Below, piece by piece: positions 1 to 7,434 of a stretch of 64,000 nucleotides of DNA; within the stretch, counting starts at the first letter, position 1, and each line of letters starts with the position of its first letter. The DNA is taken from assembly GCF_003201875.1 (NCBI RefSeq), contig NZ_QJKD01000001.1, forward strand, positions 704,079 to 768,078, written 5' to 3'. Under the pieces are notes generated by a model. The model saw only the letters and a list, made by a program, of their open reading frames with translations. It was not told where the DNA came from and did not search any database. The stretch is from Hungatella effluvii. Its GTDB lineage: Bacteria > Bacillota > Clostridia > Lachnospirales > Lachnospiraceae. A program made the translations under genes and the position numbers.

Positions 1-869
1 ATCCACCGGTCCAGCTCCCCGTCCGTGATCTTGTGGGATACCATGGCCGTCTTGCTGGGGTTATCGGGCGCCACTCCGTATAGATTCCCCGGCGGCGTGC
101 CGATGCTCACATTTTTGATTCCGCCCGTGACCACCACACCGGAAGAGGTCTTTAAGGTGGGAATGCTGATTACCACGTCGGCCTCATAAAGAATCCGGTT
201 GAAATAATACGTTTTATGGAGCAGACCGTCCGGCAGCTCTGCCTTTACCACCTCCGGCGCGTCAAAATCCTGCCACGCCCCGCAGTCTTCCTCCAGACAG
301 AGGAACCCATCCACTCCCTCCATATAATCCGGAGTGTAATGGAAATATTTCATCACCTCTCTGGTCGGCCCCGTCGCCGATCCTTCCATGATATAGACCT
401 TTCCATCCGGATTTAACTCCCTTACCATTTTTAACACGGCCTTTGTGACACGCCAGTCCACCGTTATCCCGTTGACCTCCTGATCCAGCAGTTCCCCCGT
501 GGAATCCACAATCATCTGGACCAGATTGGGTTTCAGTACCACGGTCTGCCCATTTTTCACGACAGTTTTCAAATCGGAGGCCGCCGTCCTTACCATCGCT
601 TCGATTTCCTCCTCCGTGATATCGGCGGCCCTTGTTTTCTGCGATTTGGCAATCGTGACGGTTGAGCCGTGAAACGCGGCTTCTTTTATGGTTTTCGCGG
701 CCGCCCCCTGCTGATTTCGCGGCACTTTCTGCTCCACCGGTATTGTTTGTTCCTGGCCGGTCTCCCTTTCCGCCACGGTATTCACCGTGGGCGCCGCCTG
801 TGCCGGGCGGATCTGGCATCCATTTAAAAGTGTCATGGGCACCGCCATATAGATCCATAATTTCTTCAT
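1..869 (-). CDS. DUF362-domain lipoprotein, 3' end cut by the window edge
   Basis: An open frame runs from an ATG at 869 through the window edge without a stop, giving at least 289 residues. It begins MKKLWIYMAVPMTLLNGC, a short hydrophobic signal with a lipobox-like LNGC (Cys18), so the product is probably a membrane-anchored lipoprotein. After a low-complexity linker the frame shows the DUF362 pattern: GSTVTIAKS, then a VVLKPNLVQ block, VTKAVLKMVREL, VYIMEGSA and later a VVISIPTLKT segment. DUF362 proteins are common in clostridia, often beside ferredoxin domains, and their biochemical role is not well defined. A G-rich ribosome site (GGGGTACGG) lies just upstream of the ATG. The gene is divergent from the EIIC-EAL gene. 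The family call is secure; function is unknown. Confidence 0.75.
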   Translation of the reverse strand, partial: MKKLWIYMAVPMTLLNGCQIRPAQAAPTVNTVAERETGQEQTIPVEQKVPRNQQGAAAKTIKEAAFHGSTVTIAKSQKTRAADITEEEIEAMVRTAASDLKTVVKNGQTVVLKPNLVQMIVDSTGELLDQEVNGITVDWRVTKAVLKMVRELNPDGKVYIMEGSATGPTREVMKYFHYTPDYMEGVDGFLCLEEDCGAWQDFDAPEVVKAELPDGLLHKTYYFNRILYEADVVISIPTLKTSSGVVVTGGIKNVSIGTPPGNLYGVAPDNPSKTAMVSHKITDGELDRW

Positions 870-1087
870 TTCCGTACCCCTTTTCCTCTATGCTGTACAT
901 CCGTTTTTTGTCGAATTGTGTCAGTATTGATTCTACAGGGGGCATGCATCAAAGTTGCATCATCCAATCTTTTTTTTTCAAACTGATGCATTTATGGAAT
1001 GACTTCTGAAACTGATTCGTGTATAATGTAGGAAACAGCAGCTACAGCAACTGGATTCCATTGCAGCCTCCGGCCTAAGGAGTTACC

Positions 1088-3211
1088 ATGAATTTTCGTA
1101 AAATAATATCCCGGTTTCAAAATTCGATCTTTGCACGGTCCATACGCCATGGATTGACACTCGCTATCCCATTTCTGATCATGGGATCATTTTCTCTGCT
1201 TCTCTATAATTTTCCCATTGACAGCTATCAGATCTTTCTCGCCTCCTGGCTTGACGGAGCCGCTGCGGAGCTTTTAAACACCATTTATATGATCAGTCTG
1301 GGTTCCCTGGCCCTGGTTCTTACCATCACCATCAGCATCTCCTACGGACAACTGGCTGAGACAGACCAGCTGCTGCTCTATCCCGTGGTCTCTGTCTGCT
1401 CCTATCTGGCCTTCTGCGGAGGAATTGAGGATCAGACGGACTATATCTTCAGCGCGGAATGGGTCTTTACCGCCATGTGCATTACCCTGCTGTCCTGTAT
1501 CCTGTTCCAGCGGCTCTTAAAGCTTGGACGCCGGTTCGAGAGACTGCACACCACGGGAGCCGACTATCTGTTTAACACTTCGATCCAGAGTCTGATTCCT
1601 GTCATTGCCATCACTCTGCTTTTCACAATTACGGGATATTTCGTCCGCATCACGTGGAGTGACAGCAATATCACGAATTTCGGTTCCTACCTGTTTCTGG
1701 AACTCTTTGACGGAATCAGCGGGAATTTGTTTGGAATCCTACTGTATGTGATTATCACACACGTTCTCTGGCTCCTGGGAATCCACGGCACCAATACGCT
1801 GGAGGCCGTCTCCAGACAGTTGTTTGAGCAGAACGTGGGGATCAATCAGGCCCTGATGACGGCCGGAAATCTCCCTACGGAAATCTATTCCAAGACGTTT
1901 CTCGACACCTTCGTATTCCTGGGAGGCTGCGGAACCGCCTTAAGCTTCGTCCTTGCGCTCTGTATCGCCTCGAAGCAGAGCCATAACAGGAAGATCGCCC
2001 ATGTGGCGCTTCCCTCTGTGCTGTTTAATATCAGTGAAATCGCCGTTTTCGGTTTCCCGATCATCTTTAACCTGACGATGGCGGCTCCATTCATCATCAC
2101 CCCGGTCGTCCTGACGCTCACCAGCGCACTGGCCATCAGTCTCGGCCTGGTACCCGCGGTGACCCAATCCGTGGAATGGACCGTTCCCGTTCTGCTCAGC
2201 GGATTTAAAGCCACCGGATCCATCGCAGGCAGTTTGATGCAGCTGTTCAACCTTGTGATTGGAGCGCTGATTTATATCCCGTTTATCAAACGCAGTGAAA
2301 AGCTGGAGACTGGCAAATTTACACAGGCGATCCACCAGATGGAGGCAGACATGGCCGCAGGTGAGAAGCACGGGAATCCGCCCAGCTTCTTAAGCCACGA
2401 TTACCCCTGTTATTACTACGCCAAAAATCTCGCCATGGATTTACAGAACGCCATAAAACGGGGGCAGGTTCAGTTATACTATCAGGCTCAGATATCTCAC
2501 GACGGAACGCTTCATGGAATGGAGGCTCTTCTGCGCTGGAAGCATCCGGTCACCGGATTTATCGCTCCGCCCGTGCTGGTAGGGCTGGCCTATGAAAATG
2601 GCTTTTTAGATGAACTCGGCTACTATCTGATTAAACGCGCCTGTCTGGACGCCCAGACCATGGAGGAACTTTTAAAGAAAGACGTCTATCTGTCCGTCAA
2701 TATTTCCTCCAAGCAGATCAAGAGCAATGGTTTTTTTGACACGGTTCTCACTCTGATCCGGCAGTATCCCGCCGATCACATCCGCCCCGTTTTCGAGATC
2801 ACGGAACGTGCGGCAATGGAAATATCGGATGACTTGAAAAACGAGATGGAGCACTTGCGGAGCCAGGGCGTGGAATTCAGTTTGGACGACTTCGGAATGG
2901 GCCATAATTCCCTTATTCAGCTGCAGGAAGGCTCCTTCGATGAGGTGAAATTAGACGGCAATCTGGTATCCCAGCTCATGACCAATAAGCGCTCCCGTGA
3001 AATTGTCTCCGGAATCATCAAAATGGCCCGGAATTTAAACTGCCGTACCGTCGCCGAATTTGTGGAAACCGCGGAACTGCGCGATGTCTTATCGGAGCTT
3101 GGCTGCTCCATCTACCAGGGCTACTATTACAGCCGCCCTCTGCCGCTGGAGGACTTCATGGATTATATCACCCGGCTGCCCGAAGAAGGAAACGCTTCTG
3201 ATCCTCAATAA
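1088..3211 (+). CDS. PTS EIIC domain fused to an EAL (c-di-GMP phosphodiesterase) domain
   Basis: 707 residues. The N-terminal 400 are a multi-span membrane domain of the lactose/cellobiose PTS EIIC type, with the GIHG motif at 231-234 and an NISE-x4-FGFPI block at 314-325 that corresponds to the substrate-binding region. Residues ~445-695 form an EAL domain: EAL at 479-481, NIS (N538), EITE (E570, E573), DD at 600-601 in DDFG, K621 in VKLDG, AEFVE (E657) and Q677 in QGYY. All metal and catalytic positions I can place are present, so it is likely an active phosphodiesterase that hydrolyses c-di-GMP. No EIIA or EIIB partner is nearby, so the permease part may act as a sugar sensor. AAGGAG precedes the ATG. 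It is followed by a strong bidirectional terminator. Confidence 0.88.
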   Translation: MNFRKIISRFQNSIFARSIRHGLTLAIPFLIMGSFSLLLYNFPIDSYQIFLASWLDGAAAELLNTIYMISLGSLALVLTITISISYGQLAETDQLLLYPVVSVCSYLAFCGGIEDQTDYIFSAEWVFTAMCITLLSCILFQRLLKLGRRFERLHTTGADYLFNTSIQSLIPVIAITLLFTITGYFVRITWSDSNITNFGSYLFLELFDGISGNLFGILLYVIITHVLWLLGIHGTNTLEAVSRQLFEQNVGINQALMTAGNLPTEIYSKTFLDTFVFLGGCGTALSFVLALCIASKQSHNRKIAHVALPSVLFNISEIAVFGFPIIFNLTMAAPFIITPVVLTLTSALAISLGLVPAVTQSVEWTVPVLLSGFKATGSIAGSLMQLFNLVIGALIYIPFIKRSEKLETGKFTQAIHQMEADMAAGEKHGNPPSFLSHDYPCYYYAKNLAMDLQNAIKRGQVQLYYQAQISHDGTLHGMEALLRWKHPVTGFIAPPVLVGLAYENGFLDELGYYLIKRACLDAQTMEELLKKDVYLSVNISSKQIKSNGFFDTVLTLIRQYPADHIRPVFEITERAAMEISDDLKNEMEHLRSQGVEFSLDDFGMGHNSLIQLQEGSFDEVKLDGNLVSQLMTNKRSREIVSGIIKMARNLNCRTVAEFVETAELRDVLSELGCSIYQGYYYSRPLPLEDFMDYITRLPEEGNASDPQ

Positions 3212-3225
3212 TTCACAGAAGAAGA

Positions 3226-3263
3226 GGAATGGCCGGCATGCGAATCATCATGCCGGCCATTCC
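3226..3263. terminator. Bidirectional terminator between convergent genes
   Basis: A perfect 15-bp stem (GGAATGGCCGGCATG with its complement) with an 8-nt loop sits between the stop of the EIIC-EAL gene and the stop of the minus-strand membrane protein at 3264. A T-rich tail follows on the plus strand (TTATTTC); the minus-strand side has a poor U-tract. Confidence 0.8.
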
Positions 3264-4694
3264 TTATTTCAAGTCAACCACCAGATACTGATCGGAGACG
3301 TCAAACTCCCCCTTCTCCATCTGCCTGACGCAGTACTGAGACACGTATTTCACGACCGCGTACATGACCGGCTCGAACAGATAGATTTTCTTCTTTCCTT
3401 CCGGAGTTTCCACGGTCACACTCTTTACGACATCCTGCAGATAAAACAGCAGTTCGTCCTTCTTTGCATACAGAATCCGGTCATTTTTCAAAAAGCACAT
3501 CACATATGCAGCTTCTGCCAGAAATTCCTCTTCCCCTGGAGTGAAGGATATCGAACTGCCGCCATTCTCACTGCCGGTTACATCAGCGAAGCCATCGGTC
3601 AGCATTACCATTCCATGGGCCATCTCCACGCCCTTTTCAGAGAGCTTCGGGCTGTATTTTCTGCACTCCAGATCCAGTCTGCGGCATTCCTCGCTGCAAA
3701 ACAGGGGAATTTCCTCCTGGTCTATGATACCTGAGGAGATCAGTCTCCAGAGATTCTCATCTAACTTCTCATAACCGGTGATACGGATTCCATTTCTCCT
3801 GCATTCCTTTATAAAGGAGACGCCATGATTTCTGTAACCCGCGGTTTTGGCCCTCTCTGTGATTCTGCAAATCAGGATACCGTCCCGTCCCAAGATGGTA
3901 ATTACCAGCGTCCCCGAGCGGGAAGTCATATCCAGACGCACTTCTCCTATTTCCTGCACGGAATACTCCTGCCGTTTTTTCACGATTCCTCTGATCTGTA
4001 TCCTGCGATTCTCCAGAATCACTCTTCCCTGCCATCTGCAGGCCGCCGCCAGAAAGCTCAGGGCGGAAATACAGCCCAATGCGGTTATGAGGCTCCGGCT
4101 CTCCAGCCATTCCACGGTAAGCATCAGCAGAAGTCCAAAGACCATACCGACTGCATTCAGTACGGAAACACGCTTCTCATAGATTCGCAGCACGATCCGC
4201 CTTTCTGTACTGTCAGGTATCCGGTATACACCGATGGGCGGAATCACCTCCACGCCTCTCTGGATCAGCCGCCACAAGAGCCTCTCACACTCTGCCGGCA
4301 TCTCGTATACAGTAAACAATTTCCCCTCTGCGCCGTAAAAGACACAGCCGGATATTCTCCACTTCACTCTCGTCACATCCTTAAGTGATACGATTCGATC
4401 CGTTCCAAACAGCCGCCGGATCACCACCGTCTCGGGATGGACGGTAAGAGACCAGGAGCCATAGGCGATCAGGTAGATTCCGGGCACAGAAAACAGGATC
4501 AGAAAGAGAAGCATAATCCCAATGGAGGCCGTCGGATTCCCGCGCATTCTCGAATACAGGCAGAAAGCAGCCATCGCGATTCCAAAAACGATACTTGCCG
4601 CCCCTATGTATATACAGCCTCGCGGACCGTGTATGGTGTATTGCTCTTCCTGCTTTATTTGCCTATTCCTGTCTTTCATCTGCATCCGTCCCAT
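3264..4694 (-). CDS. Membrane protein of unknown function with PH-like repeats
   Basis: 476 residues. Two hydrophobic hairpins are visible, at ~28-80 and ~178-220. Each is followed by a beta-rich stretch with the rhythm of a bacterial PH (YdbS/YdbT-like) domain: WSLTVHPETVVIRRLF-GTDRIVSLKDV, and later RIQIRGIVKKRQEYSVQEIGEVRL. The C-terminal ~170 residues are soluble and not recognised. The start at 4694 lies inside the end of the preceding gene, which stops at 4663; GGAAG lies 6 nt upstream. An internal ATG at 4679 is an alternative. It is the last gene of a five-gene minus-strand operon (solute-binding lipoprotein, regulator, kinase, gluzincin, this gene). The PH-like reading is pattern-based and tentative. 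Confidence 0.65.
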   Translation of the reverse strand: MGRMQMKDRNRQIKQEEQYTIHGPRGCIYIGAASIVFGIAMAAFCLYSRMRGNPTASIGIMLLFLILFSVPGIYLIAYGSWSLTVHPETVVIRRLFGTDRIVSLKDVTRVKWRISGCVFYGAEGKLFTVYEMPAECERLLWRLIQRGVEVIPPIGVYRIPDSTERRIVLRIYEKRVSVLNAVGMVFGLLLMLTVEWLESRSLITALGCISALSFLAAACRWQGRVILENRRIQIRGIVKKRQEYSVQEIGEVRLDMTSRSGTLVITILGRDGILICRITERAKTAGYRNHGVSFIKECRRNGIRITGYEKLDENLWRLISSGIIDQEEIPLFCSEECRRLDLECRKYSPKLSEKGVEMAHGMVMLTDGFADVTGSENGGSSISFTPGEEEFLAEAAYVMCFLKNDRILYAKKDELLFYLQDVVKSVTVETPEGKKKIYLFEPVMYAVVKYVSQYCVRQMEKGEFDVSDQYLVVDLK

Positions 4695-5367
4695 AATTTT
4701 CTTCCAGATACGCTGCCCATGAGCGATAAAATTCCTCTTCTGTCATTTGAAATGTCTCTTCAAGCTTTTCCGGCCGTCTGACCAATTCCATCAATTTTCC
4801 GTATCCATATCTTGCAGTCACATACTCCACCACTGTGTACGAATACTGATACCCGTCCCGCCGAAAAAACTCCTGGAAGTCAGCCCCGGTGTCCAGATCG
4901 GCCAGTGCCGGCACGCGGTTGTTCTTTAGCCCCTCCGAGACCGTATTTCGAATCCATGCTTCATGATTGTCTTTCCCCTCGTAGGAGGCAATTCCCTCGT
5001 CGAGCCATCTGGGGATGTGTGGGTTTATCTCTTTTATCAGAACGTGTGTAAACTCGTGAACGACAGTGTTTATCACCTGTTCGTAATTCGATCCCGGCGG
5101 CGGATTCAGCGGCGACGCTATGACTGTTTTCCCCGCCGCAATTCCCCCTCTTATCCATTCAGGGGCGTCCTCGATTCCAAGGGCCAGATTCAATTCCGCC
5201 CGATCCGAGCATATCTTGACTGTCGTTTTCTGTTTCAACTCTCTGCCTGTCTTTTCTGTTATATCGGAGTATCGCTCTTCCAGTAAATTCAGCACCTCTT
5301 CTACACAGGTCCTCTCGCTCTCATGATACTCTGCAATAAAATGACTGCTCTCACATACAAAGTCCAT
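4663..5367 (-). CDS. Gluzincin-type metallopeptidase-like protein (peptidase MA-like)
   Basis: 234 residues without a signal peptide. It contains the zinc-protease signature HEFTH at 104-108 inside a hydrophobic helix (NTVVHEFTHVLI), followed 16 residues later by WLDEGIASY with Glu124 as the third zinc ligand. This HExxH...E spacing is that of the gluzincin/peptidase MA-2 group. Its ATG abuts the kinase stop (TAAATG), so the two are probably translationally coupled, and its 3' end overlaps the next gene by 32 bp. Without a signal sequence the product should be cytoplasmic, or the N-terminus may associate with the membrane through the neighbour. The substrate is unknown. The operon position suggests involvement in the signalling output of the two-component pair. 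Confidence 0.8.
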   Translation of the reverse strand: MDFVCESSHFIAEYHESERTCVEEVLNLLEERYSDITEKTGRELKQKTTVKICSDRAELNLALGIEDAPEWIRGGIAAGKTVIASPLNPPPGSNYEQVINTVVHEFTHVLIKEINPHIPRWLDEGIASYEGKDNHEAWIRNTVSEGLKNNRVPALADLDTGADFQEFFRRDGYQYSYTVVEYVTARYGYGKLMELVRRPEKLEETFQMTEEEFYRSWAAYLEENYGTDADERQE

Positions 5368-6711
5368 TTACCTGATCCCCTTTTCTTTTTTTCTACTCCC
5401 CACATCCCCAGCTCTCTGCGAATCCCAGACAGGCAGCTGCAGCACAAACGTACTTCCGCCCCCATCCGTGTCCTTCACCGTCAGTTTTCCGTGATGCAGC
5501 TTAACCAGCTCTGCGGCGATGCTCAGCCCCAGCCCATAATGCGATTTGTCATTTCTGGACTTATCCGCGCGGTAGAACCGGTCAAAGACTCTTTTTTTAT
5601 CTTCCTCCGAAATGCCGCAGCCATGGTCCTCCACCTCGATGAACACGTGCTTCGCGTCCGACCGGACAATAACGGCGATCGTACTGCCCTCCGGTGAGTA
5701 GCTGGAGGCGTTATCCGTAAGAATCGTCATAAGCTGCATCAATCGCTGGCGGTCCCCGCAGACCGCCGGCAGTTCTTCCTCCTGCATCCTTAATTCAAAC
5801 GGCTGATTCTTTTTCCTGCACAGCTCTGCCAGGGCATCGTAGTTCGATATCAGAAATGTATCCGTCATCAGAGGTTCCGTGCGCATGGTCCAGGTTCCCG
5901 CGTCCGCCGAAGCCAGCTGCAGCAGATCATCGATCAGTACCGTCATCCGTTCCCCTTCCTTCTCGATTCCGGGCAGAAACTGCTTCGCCTTCCCCTCATC
6001 CATGGAAACCGCATGAATCCCCGCACGTATTACGGTAAGCGGCGCCCGCAGTTCGTGAGAGGCCGCCGCGATAAATTCACTCTGTCTTTTAAGGCCAGTC
6101 TCCAATGGCTTCAGACTGTGGTTCACAAAGGTACGGCAGATAAAAAACAGAATCACCAGCCCCATCAGATTTACCGAGAAATACAGCAGTACGGAATTCC
6201 GGTAAACCTCCTTTTCATCTGTCAGTGCTTTCAGGATCAGTATCTTCTGTTCCGTTCCATACGCTTTTTTCAGATAGATACTGCCGTAATAGTGTTCCCT
6301 CTGGTCCCCATATATGGAATAAACCGGACTTCTCACTTCTCCCGGCTTACTTCCCGGTATTTCTTCGAAAAATCCGTCCTGCTCTGCAAAATGATTCAGC
6401 TTTTCAAACAGCCTGTCCCTGTCGGTCAGAGGCTTCCAGGCGCCTTTAAATGACAGCGGAACAGAATTACTGGACACAGAGATCATCATATTCTCGCTGA
6501 TTTCACTTTGAGCCAGCCACATATGGGAGATTTTATTACTGTCCCTGATCGTATCCACCACATTGCCAAATACAGTCTGATACTGGCTGATATTATTCGT
6601 CTCGTACTGCTTTAAAGACAAGAGAAGCAGACCGGTCACAATAAGACTCAGCAAAAGACCGGTAGCCAGCACATAAGCGCCGACCAGTTTTCTCCTTAAC
6701 TGCTTTACCAT
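5368..6711 (-). CDS. Sensor histidine kinase with extracytoplasmic sensor domain
   Basis: 447 residues. TM1 spans ~10-32, an extracytoplasmic domain ~33-170, and TM2 ~172-195. The HisKA box is ASHELRAPLTVIRA, whose His is the phospho-acceptor. The catalytic domain carries an N box (LTDNASSYSPEG), G1 (EDHGCGISEED), an F box (VFDRFYRADKS) and G2 (GLGLSIAAELVKLHHG). It phosphorylates the OmpR-type regulator encoded immediately upstream (start 7412, end 6729). The sensor region has no family I recognise. The neighbouring solute-binding lipoprotein is a plausible ligand-presenting partner. Confidence 0.95.
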   Translation of the reverse strand: MVKQLRRKLVGAYVLATGLLLSLIVTGLLLLSLKQYETNNISQYQTVFGNVVDTIRDSNKISHMWLAQSEISENMMISVSSNSVPLSFKGAWKPLTDRDRLFEKLNHFAEQDGFFEEIPGSKPGEVRSPVYSIYGDQREHYYGSIYLKKAYGTEQKILILKALTDEKEVYRNSVLLYFSVNLMGLVILFFICRTFVNHSLKPLETGLKRQSEFIAAASHELRAPLTVIRAGIHAVSMDEGKAKQFLPGIEKEGERMTVLIDDLLQLASADAGTWTMRTEPLMTDTFLISNYDALAELCRKKNQPFELRMQEEELPAVCGDRQRLMQLMTILTDNASSYSPEGSTIAVIVRSDAKHVFIEVEDHGCGISEEDKKRVFDRFYRADKSRNDKSHYGLGLSIAAELVKLHHGKLTVKDTDGGGSTFVLQLPVWDSQRAGDVGSRKKEKGIR

Positions 6712-6728
6712 GGCCGCTCCCTTCTTCC

Positions 6729-7412
6729 CTACTGCTCCGGCTGCTCTTCCAGAGAATATCCTACAGACCGGACTGTTTTAATAGTCACACTGCTGCCCAC
6801 CTGTTTCAGCCTTCTTCTGAGAAAATAAATATAATTATCCAGATTCCCCTCTTCCACCGCGCTGTCAAGTCCCCATACCCGGTTCAGCAGCAATTCTCTC
6901 GTAAGGATCTGTCCCCTGTTCCTGATTAAAAATTCCAGCAAATCCATCTCCTTTTTCGAGAGCTCCACCTTTTTATCCTCTTTCCATAACACCCGGCTGG
7001 ACAGATTCATAGTTACATCCCCACATGCCAGCTGCCGGTCAAACTCCATCCGTACCGGCCGCCGTTCCAGCGCCCGGATTCTGGCAAACAGCTCTTCCGG
7101 TGCGAACGGCTTAACCAGATAATCATCTGCCCCCGCGTCCAGACCGCCGATTCTGTCTTCTATGGTGCCGAGAGCCGTCACCATAATAACCGGTGTCGCA
7201 ATCCCCTTCTGTCTCATGCGCTGCAGAATCTGTATTCCATCTATTCCAGGCAGCATCCGGTCCAGAATCACCACATTGTATGCCTGCATACCCAGATAAT
7301 AAAATGCTTCCTGGCTGTCCTGGCAGATATCCGCCGAATAGCCTTTCTCCTCCAGCCAGAAACCCATCAGCCGGCATAATTCCATATCATCTTCCACCAG
7401 TAGTATCCTCAC
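6729..7412 (-). CDS. OmpR-family response regulator
   Basis: 227 residues: a receiver domain (VEDD acidic pair, phospho-Asp in VVILDRMLPG, Thr in MVTA, Lys in VKPF) and a C-terminal winged helix with the OmpR pattern (LSKKEMDLLEFL, RELLLNRVWG, IKTVRSVGYSL). It lies 22 bp downstream of the solute-binding lipoprotein and 17 bp upstream of the kinase, in one operon. It probably regulates this operon or another transport locus. Confidence 0.95.
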   Translation of the reverse strand: MRILLVEDDMELCRLMGFWLEEKGYSADICQDSQEAFYYLGMQAYNVVILDRMLPGIDGIQILQRMRQKGIATPVIMVTALGTIEDRIGGLDAGADDYLVKPFAPEELFARIRALERRPVRMEFDRQLACGDVTMNLSSRVLWKEDKKVELSKKEMDLLEFLIRNRGQILTRELLLNRVWGLDSAVEEGNLDNYIYFLRRRLKQVGSSVTIKTVRSVGYSLEEQPEQ

Positions 7413-7434
7413 AGCGCGTTCTCCTTTCTGCGTT

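Noticed and set aside
262..945. 227-residue minus-strand frame at the left edge
   Set aside because: It is Gly/Arg-rich without a family and runs in another frame over the DUF362 lipoprotein gene, which has a signal peptide, lipobox and conserved blocks.
3825..4388. 187-residue plus-strand frame
   Set aside because: It is the opposite strand of the well supported membrane protein gene and has no domain pattern.
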